44,581 bases of DNA from JBBQER01 sp038320885 (GTDB lineage: Bacteria > Actinomycetota > Acidimicrobiia > IMCC26256 > PALSA-610), in assembly GCA_038320885.1 (NCBI GenBank), contig JBBQER010000020.1, forward strand, positions 1 through 44,581. Direction: 5' to 3'. Each line of letters opens with the position of its first letter. Within the stretch, counting starts at the first letter, position 1. The position numbers and the translations under genes were made by a program. Of this stretch, positions 8,237-17,099 are shown in pieces. The notes under the pieces are model-generated. The model did not search any database. It had not been told where the DNA came from and saw only the letters and a list, made by a program, of their open reading frames with translations.

Positions 8237-9749
8237 GGACCGCGAAGCCGTTGCTGGTGAAACCGAGGCGGTCGTTGCGCTCGTCGTCGGAGTCACGGGC
8301 CTTCTTGGTGTCGAGACACAACAACACGTACAGCGCGGGCAGCACCAGCGAACGCTGGCGGGTGAGCAGGCCGAAGTTCGCGAACGCCTGGAACGTCACC
8401 GCGTAGAGGATCGTGAGCGTCCAGCAGTAGAACAGGAACGGGACCGTGCGAATGTGTCGCAACGAAATTGCCAGCGACTTGCGCCGCCAGACGATGAATG
8501 CCGCCAGCGCCACGCCCTCGAGGGACGCGAGGATCTGGAGTGAGCTGTCGACCTCATACGGGAACGGCCGCAGGAGGACGGTGACCATTCCCTGCGGTAA
8601 CCGGAGCGGCGACAGTGAGTTCCCGCCGTTGTCGAACTTGGAGCTGCCCTGCTTAGTACTGAGGCTGGTCGCGTCGAGCTCGGCTTGCACCGAGCCGAGC
8701 GACAGGCTCGGGAGGCCGAGCGAGTTGGCGCCCGCGCTCACCGCGAACACCGCGACGAACACGACGATCACGATTCCGATCGGTTTGACCAGCGACGAGG
8801 TCGCGCTGGAAGCGCGCGCCTTGCGCGGGCTCCGCCCGATCACGAAGGCCCCGGCCGCGGCGAGCGCGACGAGGCCGAGCAGGTGTGGTCGAACCACCGA
8901 CATCAGCCACGCGCCCGGGACCGCGACGAGCACACCCCGCACGAGCTTGCCGTTGAAGATGTGCGCGGTACCGAGCGCGGCGGAACCGATCGCGAACTGC
9001 ATCAGCGCTTCCTTGCCGATCGAAGACGGCCAGAAGAGGATGCTCGGCACGAACATGACGATGATGAAGTAGAGGCGCCGGTCGAGGAACGGGACCGCTT
9101 CGACGGTCGCGCGGTACCAGAGGTACGAGCCGACGAAAGCGATCAACCCGAACACGATGAAGCCCGCGATCATGTCGGAACCGAACAAGTAGTAGAAGAC
9201 GCCGGTCAGCCAGCGGAGGAAGTTGCTCTTGCGGATGTTGTCGAGCTGCGGCTGCACCGAGCCGTGCAGGTGCAACCACGCGTTGGCGTACCGGCGCCCG
9301 TAGGTGTCGAACACACTGGCATCGCCGACGTCTCCGTAGGAGTTGACGAGCGTGCGGTAGCGCAGGACCGAAGCCAACTCCTTCGCGAGCACTGCGAGCA
9401 CCATGAGCCGACCCAGCCACGGCTCGTCGGGATGGCGCGCCGCCAGCCACTTCGCCGCCGCGAGCGTGGCGAGAAAACCGAACACGGGGATGAGCACGCG
9501 TGTGAGGATCGGGGTCGGGAAGAAGTGCCCGCTGATCAGCACGAGGGCGAGCACCGCGCCCGCGAGCCCGATCAACGGCAACAGCGCCGGCGTGAAGCCC
9601 CTGCTTGGTTCCGGCCGGTCGTTCGCCGGGCCGACATCGACGGAGGCGCCCGACGATCCGCCCCCACCGAAGAATGCCTGCCTGGTGGCCAAGCCGCGGC
9701 TCACCCACCAGGGCTCGGCCCCGTGCGCGCCGTTCCCGTTGCCGGTCAC
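8223..9749 (-). CDS. Polytopic membrane protein, candidate Wzy-type polymerase
   Basis: This 508-residue protein has about ten to twelve hydrophobic segments after an approximately 50-residue glycine-rich cytoplasmic N-terminus. A large loop (about residues 340-390) separates helices, as in O-antigen polymerases. Basic positions in SVVRPH and NFGLLTRQRSL resemble arginines important in Wzy loops, and PSILFWPSSIGKEAL is a well-marked block in the middle. It follows the Wzz-like gene in the operon (40-bp gap) and overlaps the deacetylase. Polymerase function is inferred from topology and neighbours; families of this kind diverge too much to be sure. Start is GTG 9749. Confidence 0.75.
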   Translation of the reverse strand: MTGNGNGAHGAEPWWVSRGLATRQAFFGGGGSSGASVDVGPANDRPEPSRGFTPALLPLIGLAGAVLALVLISGHFFPTPILTRVLIPVFGFLATLAAAKWLAARHPDEPWLGRLMVLAVLAKELASVLRYRTLVNSYGDVGDASVFDTYGRRYANAWLHLHGSVQPQLDNIRKSNFLRWLTGVFYYLFGSDMIAGFIVFGLIAFVGSYLWYRATVEAVPFLDRRLYFIIVMFVPSILFWPSSIGKEALMQFAIGSAALGTAHIFNGKLVRGVLVAVPGAWLMSVVRPHLLGLVALAAAGAFVIGRSPRKARASSATSSLVKPIGIVIVVFVAVFAVSAGANSLGLPSLSLGSVQAELDATSLSTKQGSSKFDNGGNSLSPLRLPQGMVTVLLRPFPYEVDSSLQILASLEGVALAAFIVWRRKSLAISLRHIRTVPFLFYCWTLTILYAVTFQAFANFGLLTRQRSLVLPALYVLLCLDTKKARDSDDERNDRLGFTSNGFAVRGGR

Positions 9750-9789
9750 CGGAGTGCCTCGACGACGGGCGGGGTGAACCGCACGCCGA

Positions 9790-11400
9790 TCAGACCCCGA
9801 GCGTTTGCGGCTCGACCATCACGACGCCGAACGGCGTGACCCCGGCGAGCTCCATGCGGGCGGCGGCGGCGCGCGCCTCGGCCCTCGTCACCTCGCCCGG
9901 GATGATGGCCCACAACACGTTGCGCGTCGCCCACGCCACGATGGTCGCGTCGGCTTCCTCGAGCAGCGGCGGTCCCGAGATGACCGTCACGTCGACCCCG
10001 CCGTCGGAGAGGGCTTGCAACAATGCGGGCAGCCCGTCGATCGGCAGGTACATCATCGGCTCGTCGGCGGGCGGAACGACCACGAGGTTCGGCGCGCGAT
10101 CGTTGGCGGGGAGCGTCTGCGGCAAACTCGCCGCGAGCGTCCCGTGCTGTGCCCGGTCGAGCAGCTCGGGGAGCCGCATCATGCCGTTCGGCGAGGTGAA
10201 CGAGTTGAGATACCAGTCTTGATCGGCAGAGGTGGCCATCAACGCAACCTTGAGGCCGAGTCGCGACAGTGCGGCGGCGAAGTTGGCGGCGACCTGCGCG
10301 TGGGCATCGCCGGTCGGCGTGCTCACCATGATCGCCTTGGGCAACCGGTCGGTCGCGATCGCCATCGCGGCCAAGCCGCGGTACGCCTCCGCCGCTAACG
10401 AGTTCGGCTCGGCGATCACCGCGAAGTCCTCGCCGTCGGCCGGGATGATCGACAGCACCGGCGCCGAGAACGTGAGCGCGGCTTCTTCCGGGTCGCGAAT
10501 GGTGCGGTCGGCCCGGTCGACCAGGAGCGCCGCGCCGAGCGCGAACAGCAGCCCGCCGAAGAGACCACCCAGCGCCGGGAGCGTCGTCGCCCGGGTGTGC
10601 GAGACCCGGAGCGCCGGCGTCTGCGATATCACCGTCGCGAACACCGAGGGGCTCAGCTTCTTGATCTTGTTGGCCGCGGCCTCCGCTCCTTTGTCGGCCA
10701 GCGTGCCCAGGAGCTGGACCCGCTCGTTCGCGAGATTCAACGCGTGCGTGGAGCCCTGCTCGGGGACCGGCGGCGGGCCGCTCACCCCGTCGGTGAACTT
10801 GTTGCCGTTGGGCGCGTTGTAGCGCAGGATGCCGCCGTACACGATCGGCATCAGCTTCACGAGCTGGGCATCGACCTGCCGGAGCTCGTCGTGGAGGTGG
10901 CCGACCAGAAGGTCGAGGCGGTGGTTCGCCTGCCTGAGCTTGAGCAGCGCATCGGCGCGGCGGGCCTTGCCGAACACCGCCGCCCATTCGCGCGCGACGA
11001 TCTGAGCCTCATACTTCGTCGGTGCCGTCACGGTGAGCAGCAACACGTCTTCGGTCGACGACAGCTTGGCGACGAAAGCGATGCCCGAGTTGGCCGCCAG
11101 ATGCGATTTCGAGAGCGTCGTGGTGATCACGCTCTTGCGGAGGGCGAAGCGCTGCGGGCCCGAGAGCGCGATGTTGGGCGCCTGGGTCGTGGAGGTCGCG
11201 CTCTTCTTGTTCGAGTTGCTCTTGTCGACCTTGACCCGCTCGGCCACGCGCACCGACGAGACGCTCCGGTATTTCACCGGCTCCGTGTGATGCTTACGGC
11301 CAAAGACGAAGATCCCGACCGCGACGCACGTGAGCAGGCCGATGCCCGCGACGAGCCGCCACCGCCGCTGGATGGCGCGGAGGACATATTGAGCGCTCAG
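9790..11400 (-). CDS. Wzz-like chain-length protein with degenerate tyrosine-kinase domain
   Basis: The protein has 536 residues if it starts at CTG 11400, or 495 if at GTG 11277. The longer form restores a first membrane helix (about residues 17-35, LVAGIGLLTCVAVGIFVFG), needed for the Wzz fold. A second helix at about 274-296 closes a mostly helical periplasmic domain. The frame upstream contains no ATG, GTG or TTG before a stop, but CTG 11400 is preceded at 6 nt by GGAGGA. The C-terminal 200 residues match a BY-kinase (CpsD/Wzc) fold, yet the Walker A place reads TPTGDAHAQVA (about 361-371), without GKS/GKT, and the Walker B end reads ISGPP rather than ID[ST]PP. There is no tyrosine cluster at the C-terminus. 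It is first in the assembly operon. Confidence 0.85.
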   Translation of the reverse strand: MSAQYVLRAIQRRWRLVAGIGLLTCVAVGIFVFGRKHHTEPVKYRSVSSVRVAERVKVDKSNSNKKSATSTTQAPNIALSGPQRFALRKSVITTTLSKSHLAANSGIAFVAKLSSTEDVLLLTVTAPTKYEAQIVAREWAAVFGKARRADALLKLRQANHRLDLLVGHLHDELRQVDAQLVKLMPIVYGGILRYNAPNGNKFTDGVSGPPPVPEQGSTHALNLANERVQLLGTLADKGAEAAANKIKKLSPSVFATVISQTPALRVSHTRATTLPALGGLFGGLLFALGAALLVDRADRTIRDPEEAALTFSAPVLSIIPADGEDFAVIAEPNSLAAEAYRGLAAMAIATDRLPKAIMVSTPTGDAHAQVAANFAAALSRLGLKVALMATSADQDWYLNSFTSPNGMMRLPELLDRAQHGTLAASLPQTLPANDRAPNLVVVPPADEPMMYLPIDGLPALLQALSDGGVDVTVISGPPLLEEADATIVAWATRNVLWAIIPGEVTRAEARAAAARMELAGVTPFGVVMVEPQTLGV

Positions 11401-11522
11401 GATGAATCCTCCGCATGCCGGCGCCGCGATATTCAGTCAACCGGTACCCGCGGGTATTGACCGCGGAGCCCGCCCGACGCGGCAAATTGGGCTTCCCTTC
11501 CAAATTGAGGATACTACCCAGC
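11401..11522. promoter_or_regulatory. Divergent intergenic region with two CAAATTG direct repeats
   Basis: The region separates the minus-strand assembly operon from the plus-strand GT4 operon. It holds GGAGGA (minus strand, about 11,407-11,412), a strong ribosome site for CTG 11400, and two CAAATTG direct repeats at 11,483-11,489 and 11,501-11,507. The repeats are 18 bp apart, a possible operator. It is locally AT-richer than its surroundings. No confident -10/-35 pair is assigned. Confidence 0.3.
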
Positions 11523-12686
11523 GTGATCGCCGAACAGCGCGAGTTCCCGGGCTCGGATCGCCGTCTCCGGGTCCTGTGGCTCATCAAGGGGCTCGGCGCC
11601 GGCGGCGCGGAGCGACTGGTCGAGCAGAGCGCGCGCCACCGGGACCGGACCCGGGTCGCGCCGGCGGTCGCGTACCTGTTGGCCGAGAAGTCGACCCTGG
11701 TCGAGAGCCTGGAAATCCAGGGTTGCAGCCCGGTCACGTGCCTCGACGCCCGGTCGTCGTGGGACCCCCGCTGGATCCCGCGTCTGCGCCGCCTGCTGGC
11801 GGCCGGGCAGTTCGACGTCGTCCACATCCATTCGCCTCTGGTGGCCATCGGGGCCCGCCTCGCGATCCGCTCCCTTCCGCACCGGAAACGACCACACATA
11901 GTGGTCACGGAGCACAACGTCTGGAGCAGTCACACCCCGCTGACGCGATGGGCCGATCGGCTCACGGCGGGCAAGGGCGAGGTGCACCTGGCGGTTTCGG
12001 CGGCCGTGCGCGAATCGATGCCCGGCGCGCTACGAGGGGCCACCCGCGTGGTTCGCTACGGCATCGACGCCACCGAGATCCGCCGCCGGGCGCCGGATCG
12101 GGACGCCGTCCGGCGATCGCTCGGGATCGCCGACGACGAGGTGCTGATCGGGACCGTCGCCAACCTCCGGGCGACCAAGGGCTACCCCGATCTCCTGCGG
12201 GCGGCGGCCACGTTCGCACACGCGGCGAGCGACCGGGGCGACCGGGTGAAATTCCTCTCGATCGGCCGCGGTCCGCTCCTCGATGACCTGCGATCGCTGC
12301 ACGCGCAGCTCGGGCTCGGCGATCGCTTCGAGTTCCTCGGATTCCGGCCCGACGCGGTCGAGCTCATGTCGGCGTTCGACATCTTCTGCCTGCCGTCGCA
12401 CCACGAGGGGCTGCCCATCGCGCTCATGGAGGCGCTCGCGCTCGGGCTACCCGTGGTCGCGACGCGCGTTGGTGGTATCGAGGAGCTCGTCACCGACGGG
12501 AGTGAGGCCGTGCTCGTTCCGCCGCGACAGCCGGAGCACCTGGCCGCCGCGCTCCTCGAGCTGGCGCGCGATCCGGAACGGCGGGCGGCGATGGCGCAAC
12601 GATCGAGTGCACGCGGCGAGCTGCTCGACGCGCCAACCACCGTGGCGACGATCGAAGGCGTGTACCGGGAGCTCGTCGCCCGGTGA
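11523..12686 (+). CDS. Glycosyltransferase family 4 (GT-B)
   Basis: This 387-residue GT4 enzyme opens with RVLWLIKGLGAGGAERLVEQ, the classical N-terminal glycine-rich donor loop. It continues with HIHSPLVAI and TEHNVWSS, and has TVANLRATKGYPDLL and HHEGLPIALMEALALGLPVVAT in the C-terminal Rossmann half. Start GTG 11523 is preferred because family homology begins about 12 residues later. The alternative ATG 11415 would add a 36-residue basic leader that reads like intergenic DNA. Its TGA overlaps the next start (GTGA), making a three-gene coupled unit with the GNAT and CgeB-like genes. Confidence 0.9.
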   Translation: MIAEQREFPGSDRRLRVLWLIKGLGAGGAERLVEQSARHRDRTRVAPAVAYLLAEKSTLVESLEIQGCSPVTCLDARSSWDPRWIPRLRRLLAAGQFDVVHIHSPLVAIGARLAIRSLPHRKRPHIVVTEHNVWSSHTPLTRWADRLTAGKGEVHLAVSAAVRESMPGALRGATRVVRYGIDATEIRRRAPDRDAVRRSLGIADDEVLIGTVANLRATKGYPDLLRAAATFAHAASDRGDRVKFLSIGRGPLLDDLRSLHAQLGLGDRFEFLGFRPDAVELMSAFDIFCLPSHHEGLPIALMEALALGLPVVATRVGGIEELVTDGSEAVLVPPRQPEHLAAALLELARDPERRAAMAQRSSARGELLDAPTTVATIEGVYRELVAR

Positions 12687-13669
12687 CCGCGCCAACGGAG
12701 ATCACGGTGCGCCGGGTGACCGATGCCGACCGGCCTGCCGTGCTGGAGCTGCTCGCCGACTCGCTCGGCTGGGAACGGGACGAGACGTTCGCGGACTTCT
12801 TCCACTGGAAGCACGTGGACAATCCGTTCGGCCCGTCACCGGCATGGGTCGCGGTCGAGGGGATGAGCATCGTCGGGTTTCGCACCTTCCTGCGGTGGCA
12901 GTTCGAGCACCCCGACGGCCGGACGCGCCTCGCGGTGCGCGCCGTCGACACCGCGACATCACCTGCGCACCAGGGGCGAGGAATCTTCCGCAGACTGACG
13001 GTCACCGCCGTCGACGAGCTGACCGCCGACGGCATCGACTTCGTGTTCAACACGCCGAATGACAACAGCCGCCCGGGATACCTCCGCATGGGATGGTCGA
13101 CCGTCGGCCGCCTGCCGATCGTGGCACGCGTCGGCGGGATCGCGAGCGCGTTGCGCATGCGCGCATCGCGCGTCCCGGCCGGGCGCTGGCCCGTTGCCAC
13201 GAGCGCGGGCGCGGTCGCGGCCGAGTTGCTCGCCCACCCTCATGTTCACCACCTGCTCGAGAACCTCGGCCCCCCCACGGGGCTGCGCACCACGCGGTCA
13301 GCCGAGTACCTGCGCTGGCGCTACGGGCTCCCGGCGCTCGGCTACCGCGCGCTCGCGATCGCAGACGACCCCGCGGCGGGGATCGCGATCTTTCGCGTGC
13401 GGCGGCGGGGAGGCGCGACCGAAGCCGGCATCTCCGACGTGATCGTGCCCAACGGCGCAACCGCGACCCGGCGCCGATTGCTCGCACTCGTCGCGCGCGA
13501 GACCGGCGCCGACTACGCGATCCGCGTCGGCCGCCCCCTCCTGCGCGCGGGCTACGTGCCGTTCCCCCGTCAGGGACCCATCCTCACGTGGCGGCCCCTG
13601 GCCGACCCGACGCCACCGCCCCCCTTGCGCGCGCTCGATTTCTCGCTCGGCGACGTCGAGCTCCTGTGA
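12683..13669 (+). CDS. GNAT-family acetyltransferase, two-part
   Basis: This 328-residue protein has a typical GNAT domain in residues 1-150: ITVRRVTDADRPAVLELL at the start and the acetyl-CoA loop SPAHQGRGIFRRL, followed by the strand VFNTPNDNSRPGY. The second half (about 170-328) has another mixed alpha/beta unit with a YLRWRYGLPALGYRAL segment, as in longer GNAT enzymes that act on sugars or aminoacyl groups. It is coupled by GTGA overlaps to both the upstream GT4 and the downstream glycosyltransferase, so it probably acetylates an intermediate of the same glycan. Substrate unknown. Confidence 0.85.
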   Translation: MTAPTEITVRRVTDADRPAVLELLADSLGWERDETFADFFHWKHVDNPFGPSPAWVAVEGMSIVGFRTFLRWQFEHPDGRTRLAVRAVDTATSPAHQGRGIFRRLTVTAVDELTADGIDFVFNTPNDNSRPGYLRMGWSTVGRLPIVARVGGIASALRMRASRVPAGRWPVATSAGAVAAELLAHPHVHHLLENLGPPTGLRTTRSAEYLRWRYGLPALGYRALAIADDPAAGIAIFRVRRRGGATEAGISDVIVPNGATATRRRLLALVARETGADYAIRVGRPLLRAGYVPFPRQGPILTWRPLADPTPPPPLRALDFSLGDVELL

Positions 13670-15462
13670 ACGCTCTCGCGCGAGTGCGGACGACAAGCAT
13701 CGCCCGCTTCCGGCAGATCACGCGGCGTCCGCGCGCGTGGGCACGCGCCGTCGGCACCCACCGCACGACTCGGGCGGTGCAACGCCGGGCGCGCAGGCTG
13801 TTGGCGCGCGGGGCGCTCATCGCGCATGCTCTCGCAGTCCGGCCTGCGCGTCGGGCCGAGTGGACACGAGTCGTCGCCGTCGTCGACGCGCTGCCGGCAC
13901 CGCCCGCGTCGGAGCGTTCGGTGTCGATCGTGGTCGCCACGCATACGGGCGCAGCCACGGCTGCACGCGCTGCGGCCCGGAGCACGAGCGACCTGCTGTG
14001 TTTCGTGCTCCCGTCGACCACAACCGTCGACGAGAGGACGATCGACGAGGCTTGGCTCGCTCGTCTCGCCGCGCCGGTCGACGGAACAACCGTCGTCGCG
14101 GCGACGCCACTCGTGGTGCACCCGTTGCGCTCACCACTGCACGCAACGCCCCACGACGGCCGCGTGCGCGCTCGGGGGGTCGGGCTCACGGTCTCGCGCG
14201 ATGTACCCGTCACGCGCGCGTACGACGCGGGCGCGCCTCCCGCCGTCGGCGCGGCGCCGGCGACCATCCCCGGCGCGACTGCAGCCTGCCTGCTCGTCGA
14301 CCGGCGCGCGTACGACGAAGCGGGCGGGCTCCCGGATCTCGTCGACATCGACCTGGCCGTGTTCGACCTCTGTCGCCGGCTGAGCCGGCACGGCGGTGAG
14401 ATCGTCTGCGTGTCCGGTGCGACGGCCGTCGACCATCGGCCTGTCCCGACATCCGCCGAGCTCACGTGCCCGATCGGCGCCCCGGCCTGGCGCGCCTACG
14501 TCGAAGCGCACGGACCCGCGCTCATGCGCGAGGCGAGCCCACTCCCGTCGGGTCGCCTGCGGATCGCGGTGACCGTCGCCGCGCCGTCGAAGAAGGTCGC
14601 TCCTCGTTGGGGCGACTGGCATCTCGCCGAGGCGTTCGCCCGCGCGCTGCGCCGCGAGGGTCATTCGGTTCGCGTACAGACGCTCGATCACGCCGACGAT
14701 CTCGCCGGGCGCGCGTGCGACGTGCACTGCGTAATCCGCGGGCTACGTCCCGTGCGGCGCACGTCGGGTCAAGTGCACGTGCTCTGGATCATCAGCCACC
14801 CGGAGACCATCGACCCGGCCGAGTGTGATGCCGCCGACCTCGTGCTCGTGGCGTCGGTCCGGTTCGCCGACGCGCTCCGGGCCCGGACCCGGACGCCGGT
14901 CGAGGTGTTGCTGCAAGCCACCGACGCGCATCGGTTCCAGCCGTCGGGCCGCGAGCCCGAGCACACGCACGACGTCGCGATCGTGGCGAAGAGCAGAGAC
15001 GTGTTCCGGTCCGCCGTCGCCGACGCCATCTCCGCCGGACTCCGGCCCGCCGTCTACGGCAGCGGGTGGGAGCCGTTCGTGGATCCGGCGTTGATCGTGC
15101 GCGAGTACGTGCCCAACGAGGAGCTCCCGACCGTGTATTCCTCGATCGGCGTGCTGCTCAACGATCACTGGGACACGATGCGCGAGTCGGGATTCGTGTC
15201 CAACCGGCTCTTCGACGCCCTCGCGTGCGGAACGCCCGTGATCTCCGACGATCTCCCCGAGCTCGAGGACTTGTTCGCGGGCGCGGTCCTCACGTACCGC
15301 GGTGTCGACGAGTTGCGCGAGCTCGTCGCGTCGACGCTCGCGGATCCGGCGGCGGCGCGTGCTCGCGCCGCGCGCGGACGCGAGCTCGTCGTCGACCGTC
15401 ACACCTTCGACCATCGCGCTCGCGAGCTCGGGGCCGCGCTCCGGCGCCACTCGCTCGGTTAG
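13666..15462 (+). CDS. Glycosyltransferase with degenerate GT2 remnant and CgeB-like GT-B domain
   Basis: The protein has 598 residues from GTG 13666, which overlaps the previous TGA. A basic, amphipathic N-terminus (1-80) precedes a stub of a GT2 domain: SVSIVVATHTG (85-95) is the normal first strand, but about 60 residues of the nucleotide-binding region are missing and the DxD strand reads LCFVLPSTTT. From about 300 a complete GT-B fold of the CgeB/Glyco_trans_1_2 type begins: KKVAPRWGDWHLAEAFARAL, the VLWIISHPE block, and the diagnostic FVSNRLFDALACGTPVISDD near 505-525. The GT-B half is therefore probably the only active unit. The gene ends convergently, overlapping the next gene's stop by 4 bp. 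Confidence 0.87.
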   Translation: MNALARVRTTSIARFRQITRRPRAWARAVGTHRTTRAVQRRARRLLARGALIAHALAVRPARRAEWTRVVAVVDALPAPPASERSVSIVVATHTGAATAARAAARSTSDLLCFVLPSTTTVDERTIDEAWLARLAAPVDGTTVVAATPLVVHPLRSPLHATPHDGRVRARGVGLTVSRDVPVTRAYDAGAPPAVGAAPATIPGATAACLLVDRRAYDEAGGLPDLVDIDLAVFDLCRRLSRHGGEIVCVSGATAVDHRPVPTSAELTCPIGAPAWRAYVEAHGPALMREASPLPSGRLRIAVTVAAPSKKVAPRWGDWHLAEAFARALRREGHSVRVQTLDHADDLAGRACDVHCVIRGLRPVRRTSGQVHVLWIISHPETIDPAECDAADLVLVASVRFADALRARTRTPVEVLLQATDAHRFQPSGREPEHTHDVAIVAKSRDVFRSAVADAISAGLRPAVYGSGWEPFVDPALIVREYVPNEELPTVYSSIGVLLNDHWDTMRESGFVSNRLFDALACGTPVISDDLPELEDLFAGAVLTYRGVDELRELVASTLADPAAARARAARGRELVVDRHTFDHRARELGAALRRHSLG

Positions 15463-17099
15463 GAGGCGTCCTTCGGCTTCGTGATGATCGTGCACACGAC
15501 GATCTTGGTTCGTTCGAGGGGTTCGACCCGCACTCGCAACGGGATCGCCGCGCCGAGCGTCACCGGCGCGAACGGCCCCGGCGAGGCCACGGTGCCGTCG
15601 GGATCCACGTACGCGACCGTCGCCAGGCCCGACTTCAACGTCATGCGCTGCCGCGCCCGCAGCACGATCACTCCGGCCGCGGTGAACGTCCGGCACCCGC
15701 GCGTCGCCGGATCGACCCCCGGACGAAGCGCGAGGCGCATCGTCTGCGTCGCGATCTCAGTGGCCGTGAGGCGACGCGGTTCGGGAATGCGACCCGACGG
15801 CAGGCTGTCGATGAGCCAACTGAGCGTGAGCCCGGCGAACCGCGTGGGTATCGCCGGCGACGTCTCGGGTGGCAACTCGGCCGCCCGTGGCAGTCGCGGC
15901 GCTTCGAGGACCGCAGTCCGGAAGTCCTTGCGGTTGAGCAACGACTGGTCGGTGTACGACGCGAGCTTGCGCACGTTGCCGGGCACACCCACGAGCAGGA
16001 TCATGACCACCGGAATCGCGAACAGGCGCCGGCGGCGCGCAACCGCGTCGGCCGCGAGCGCGAGCGCGGGGAGCGCCATCGCTACGGTGAGGTACACGTA
16101 GCGACTCTGGCGCGCGCGGCCGGGACCGACGCTGACCGCACTGGCAATCGCCCCGGACTGACCCGACCGCACGAGTCCGCTGACGAGGAGGAACACGACC
16201 GCGCCGACGAGGAGCGCGGCCGGGAGCGCGAGCCGCCCGCATAACGCGCCCAACCCGACCTCGCCCAGCGTCCACGCGAGGCCCACCAACATCAGGACGG
16301 CGAGCACAAGCCCGACCCAGGGCACCTGACCCAGTCGCCCGAAGGCGGAGCCGGCGCCGATGGCCACGAACTTGATCACCTGGAGCGGGGACTGCGTGCG
16401 GTAGACGCCGGCACTCGATCCCTCGGGTCCGACACCCGACCAGATCGCGTAGGCGATCGCAAGGGGCGCGGTGTGCAACAACGCGATCCGCCAGCCGCGC
16501 CGCAACAGCATCGCGACACCCACGACGACCGTCATCGCCACCGCGACACCCGAGCACATGAGTCCGGCCAGGCCCGCGAGCAGCCCGAACCAGTCTCGAC
16601 GATCCCATGGTCCCTCGTGATCGGCGAGTAACAGCTGGACGAGCCCGAACCCGAGCGAACCGACGAACGTGATCTGGAATGCGATGAGGATGTTCTCGGC
16701 ACCCGAGCCGAAGAACACGAACACGAGCGCCGTGAGCGTGGCCATCCAGGGCGAGACGCCCGCGCGCCGCATCACGACGCGCAACAACGCGATCGCCGCG
16801 AGGTGCGCCGAGATGACGAGGAGCTGAAACGGCAGGTAGCTCCGGATGCCGAACAGGAACCACAGTCCGCGGTACGCGAGAACCGGCACCGTGGTCCAGT
16901 GCTGATAGTGACCGCGGAACAGGTCGCCCGCGTCGCCGGCCGTCCGAGCGGCAAGGAAGTCCCAGTCGTCGGCCCAGAACCACCAGTTGCGGCCCCAAAA
17001 CGCGAGGAGCGGAACCGACAGCACCGCAACCACTGCAAACGTCAGTGACGCCACCCGCGCGTCGGCAAGTCGCCGCAAACCGAAGGAGCGTGCGGTCAC
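15459..17099 (-). CDS. DDWDF-family polytopic membrane protein, probable GT-C glycosyltransferase
   Basis: This 546-residue protein has about nine to ten membrane helices in residues 17-390, then an approximately 160-residue extracytoplasmic tail. The first outer loop carries FWADDWDFLAARTAG (DD at 44-45), the acidic type of site seen in GT-C polyprenyl-phosphate-sugar transferases, followed by RGHYQHWTTVP. Further conserved segments are ENILIAFQITF and SRYVYLTVA. It is a close paralogue of the protein at 40,825-42,495, and its tail matches the fragment at 1-561. Start GTG 17099 overlaps the stop of the PhyH gene (GTGA). Activity is inferred from topology and the acidic loop; no member is named here. 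Confidence 0.85.
   Translation of the reverse strand: MTARSFGLRRLADARVASLTFAVVAVLSVPLLAFWGRNWWFWADDWDFLAARTAGDAGDLFRGHYQHWTTVPVLAYRGLWFLFGIRSYLPFQLLVISAHLAAIALLRVVMRRAGVSPWMATLTALVFVFFGSGAENILIAFQITFVGSLGFGLVQLLLADHEGPWDRRDWFGLLAGLAGLMCSGVAVAMTVVVGVAMLLRRGWRIALLHTAPLAIAYAIWSGVGPEGSSAGVYRTQSPLQVIKFVAIGAGSAFGRLGQVPWVGLVLAVLMLVGLAWTLGEVGLGALCGRLALPAALLVGAVVFLLVSGLVRSGQSGAIASAVSVGPGRARQSRYVYLTVAMALPALALAADAVARRRRLFAIPVVMILLVGVPGNVRKLASYTDQSLLNRKDFRTAVLEAPRLPRAAELPPETSPAIPTRFAGLTLSWLIDSLPSGRIPEPRRLTATEIATQTMRLALRPGVDPATRGCRTFTAAGVIVLRARQRMTLKSGLATVAYVDPDGTVASPGPFAPVTLGAAIPLRVRVEPLERTKIVVCTIITKPKDAS

Noticed and set aside
11294..11917. Minus-strand frame covering the chain-length gene start and the GT4 start
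   Set aside because: It has an ATG behind a purine-rich site, but its product is arginine/proline-rich with no helix; the adjacent frame gives the expected membrane helix.
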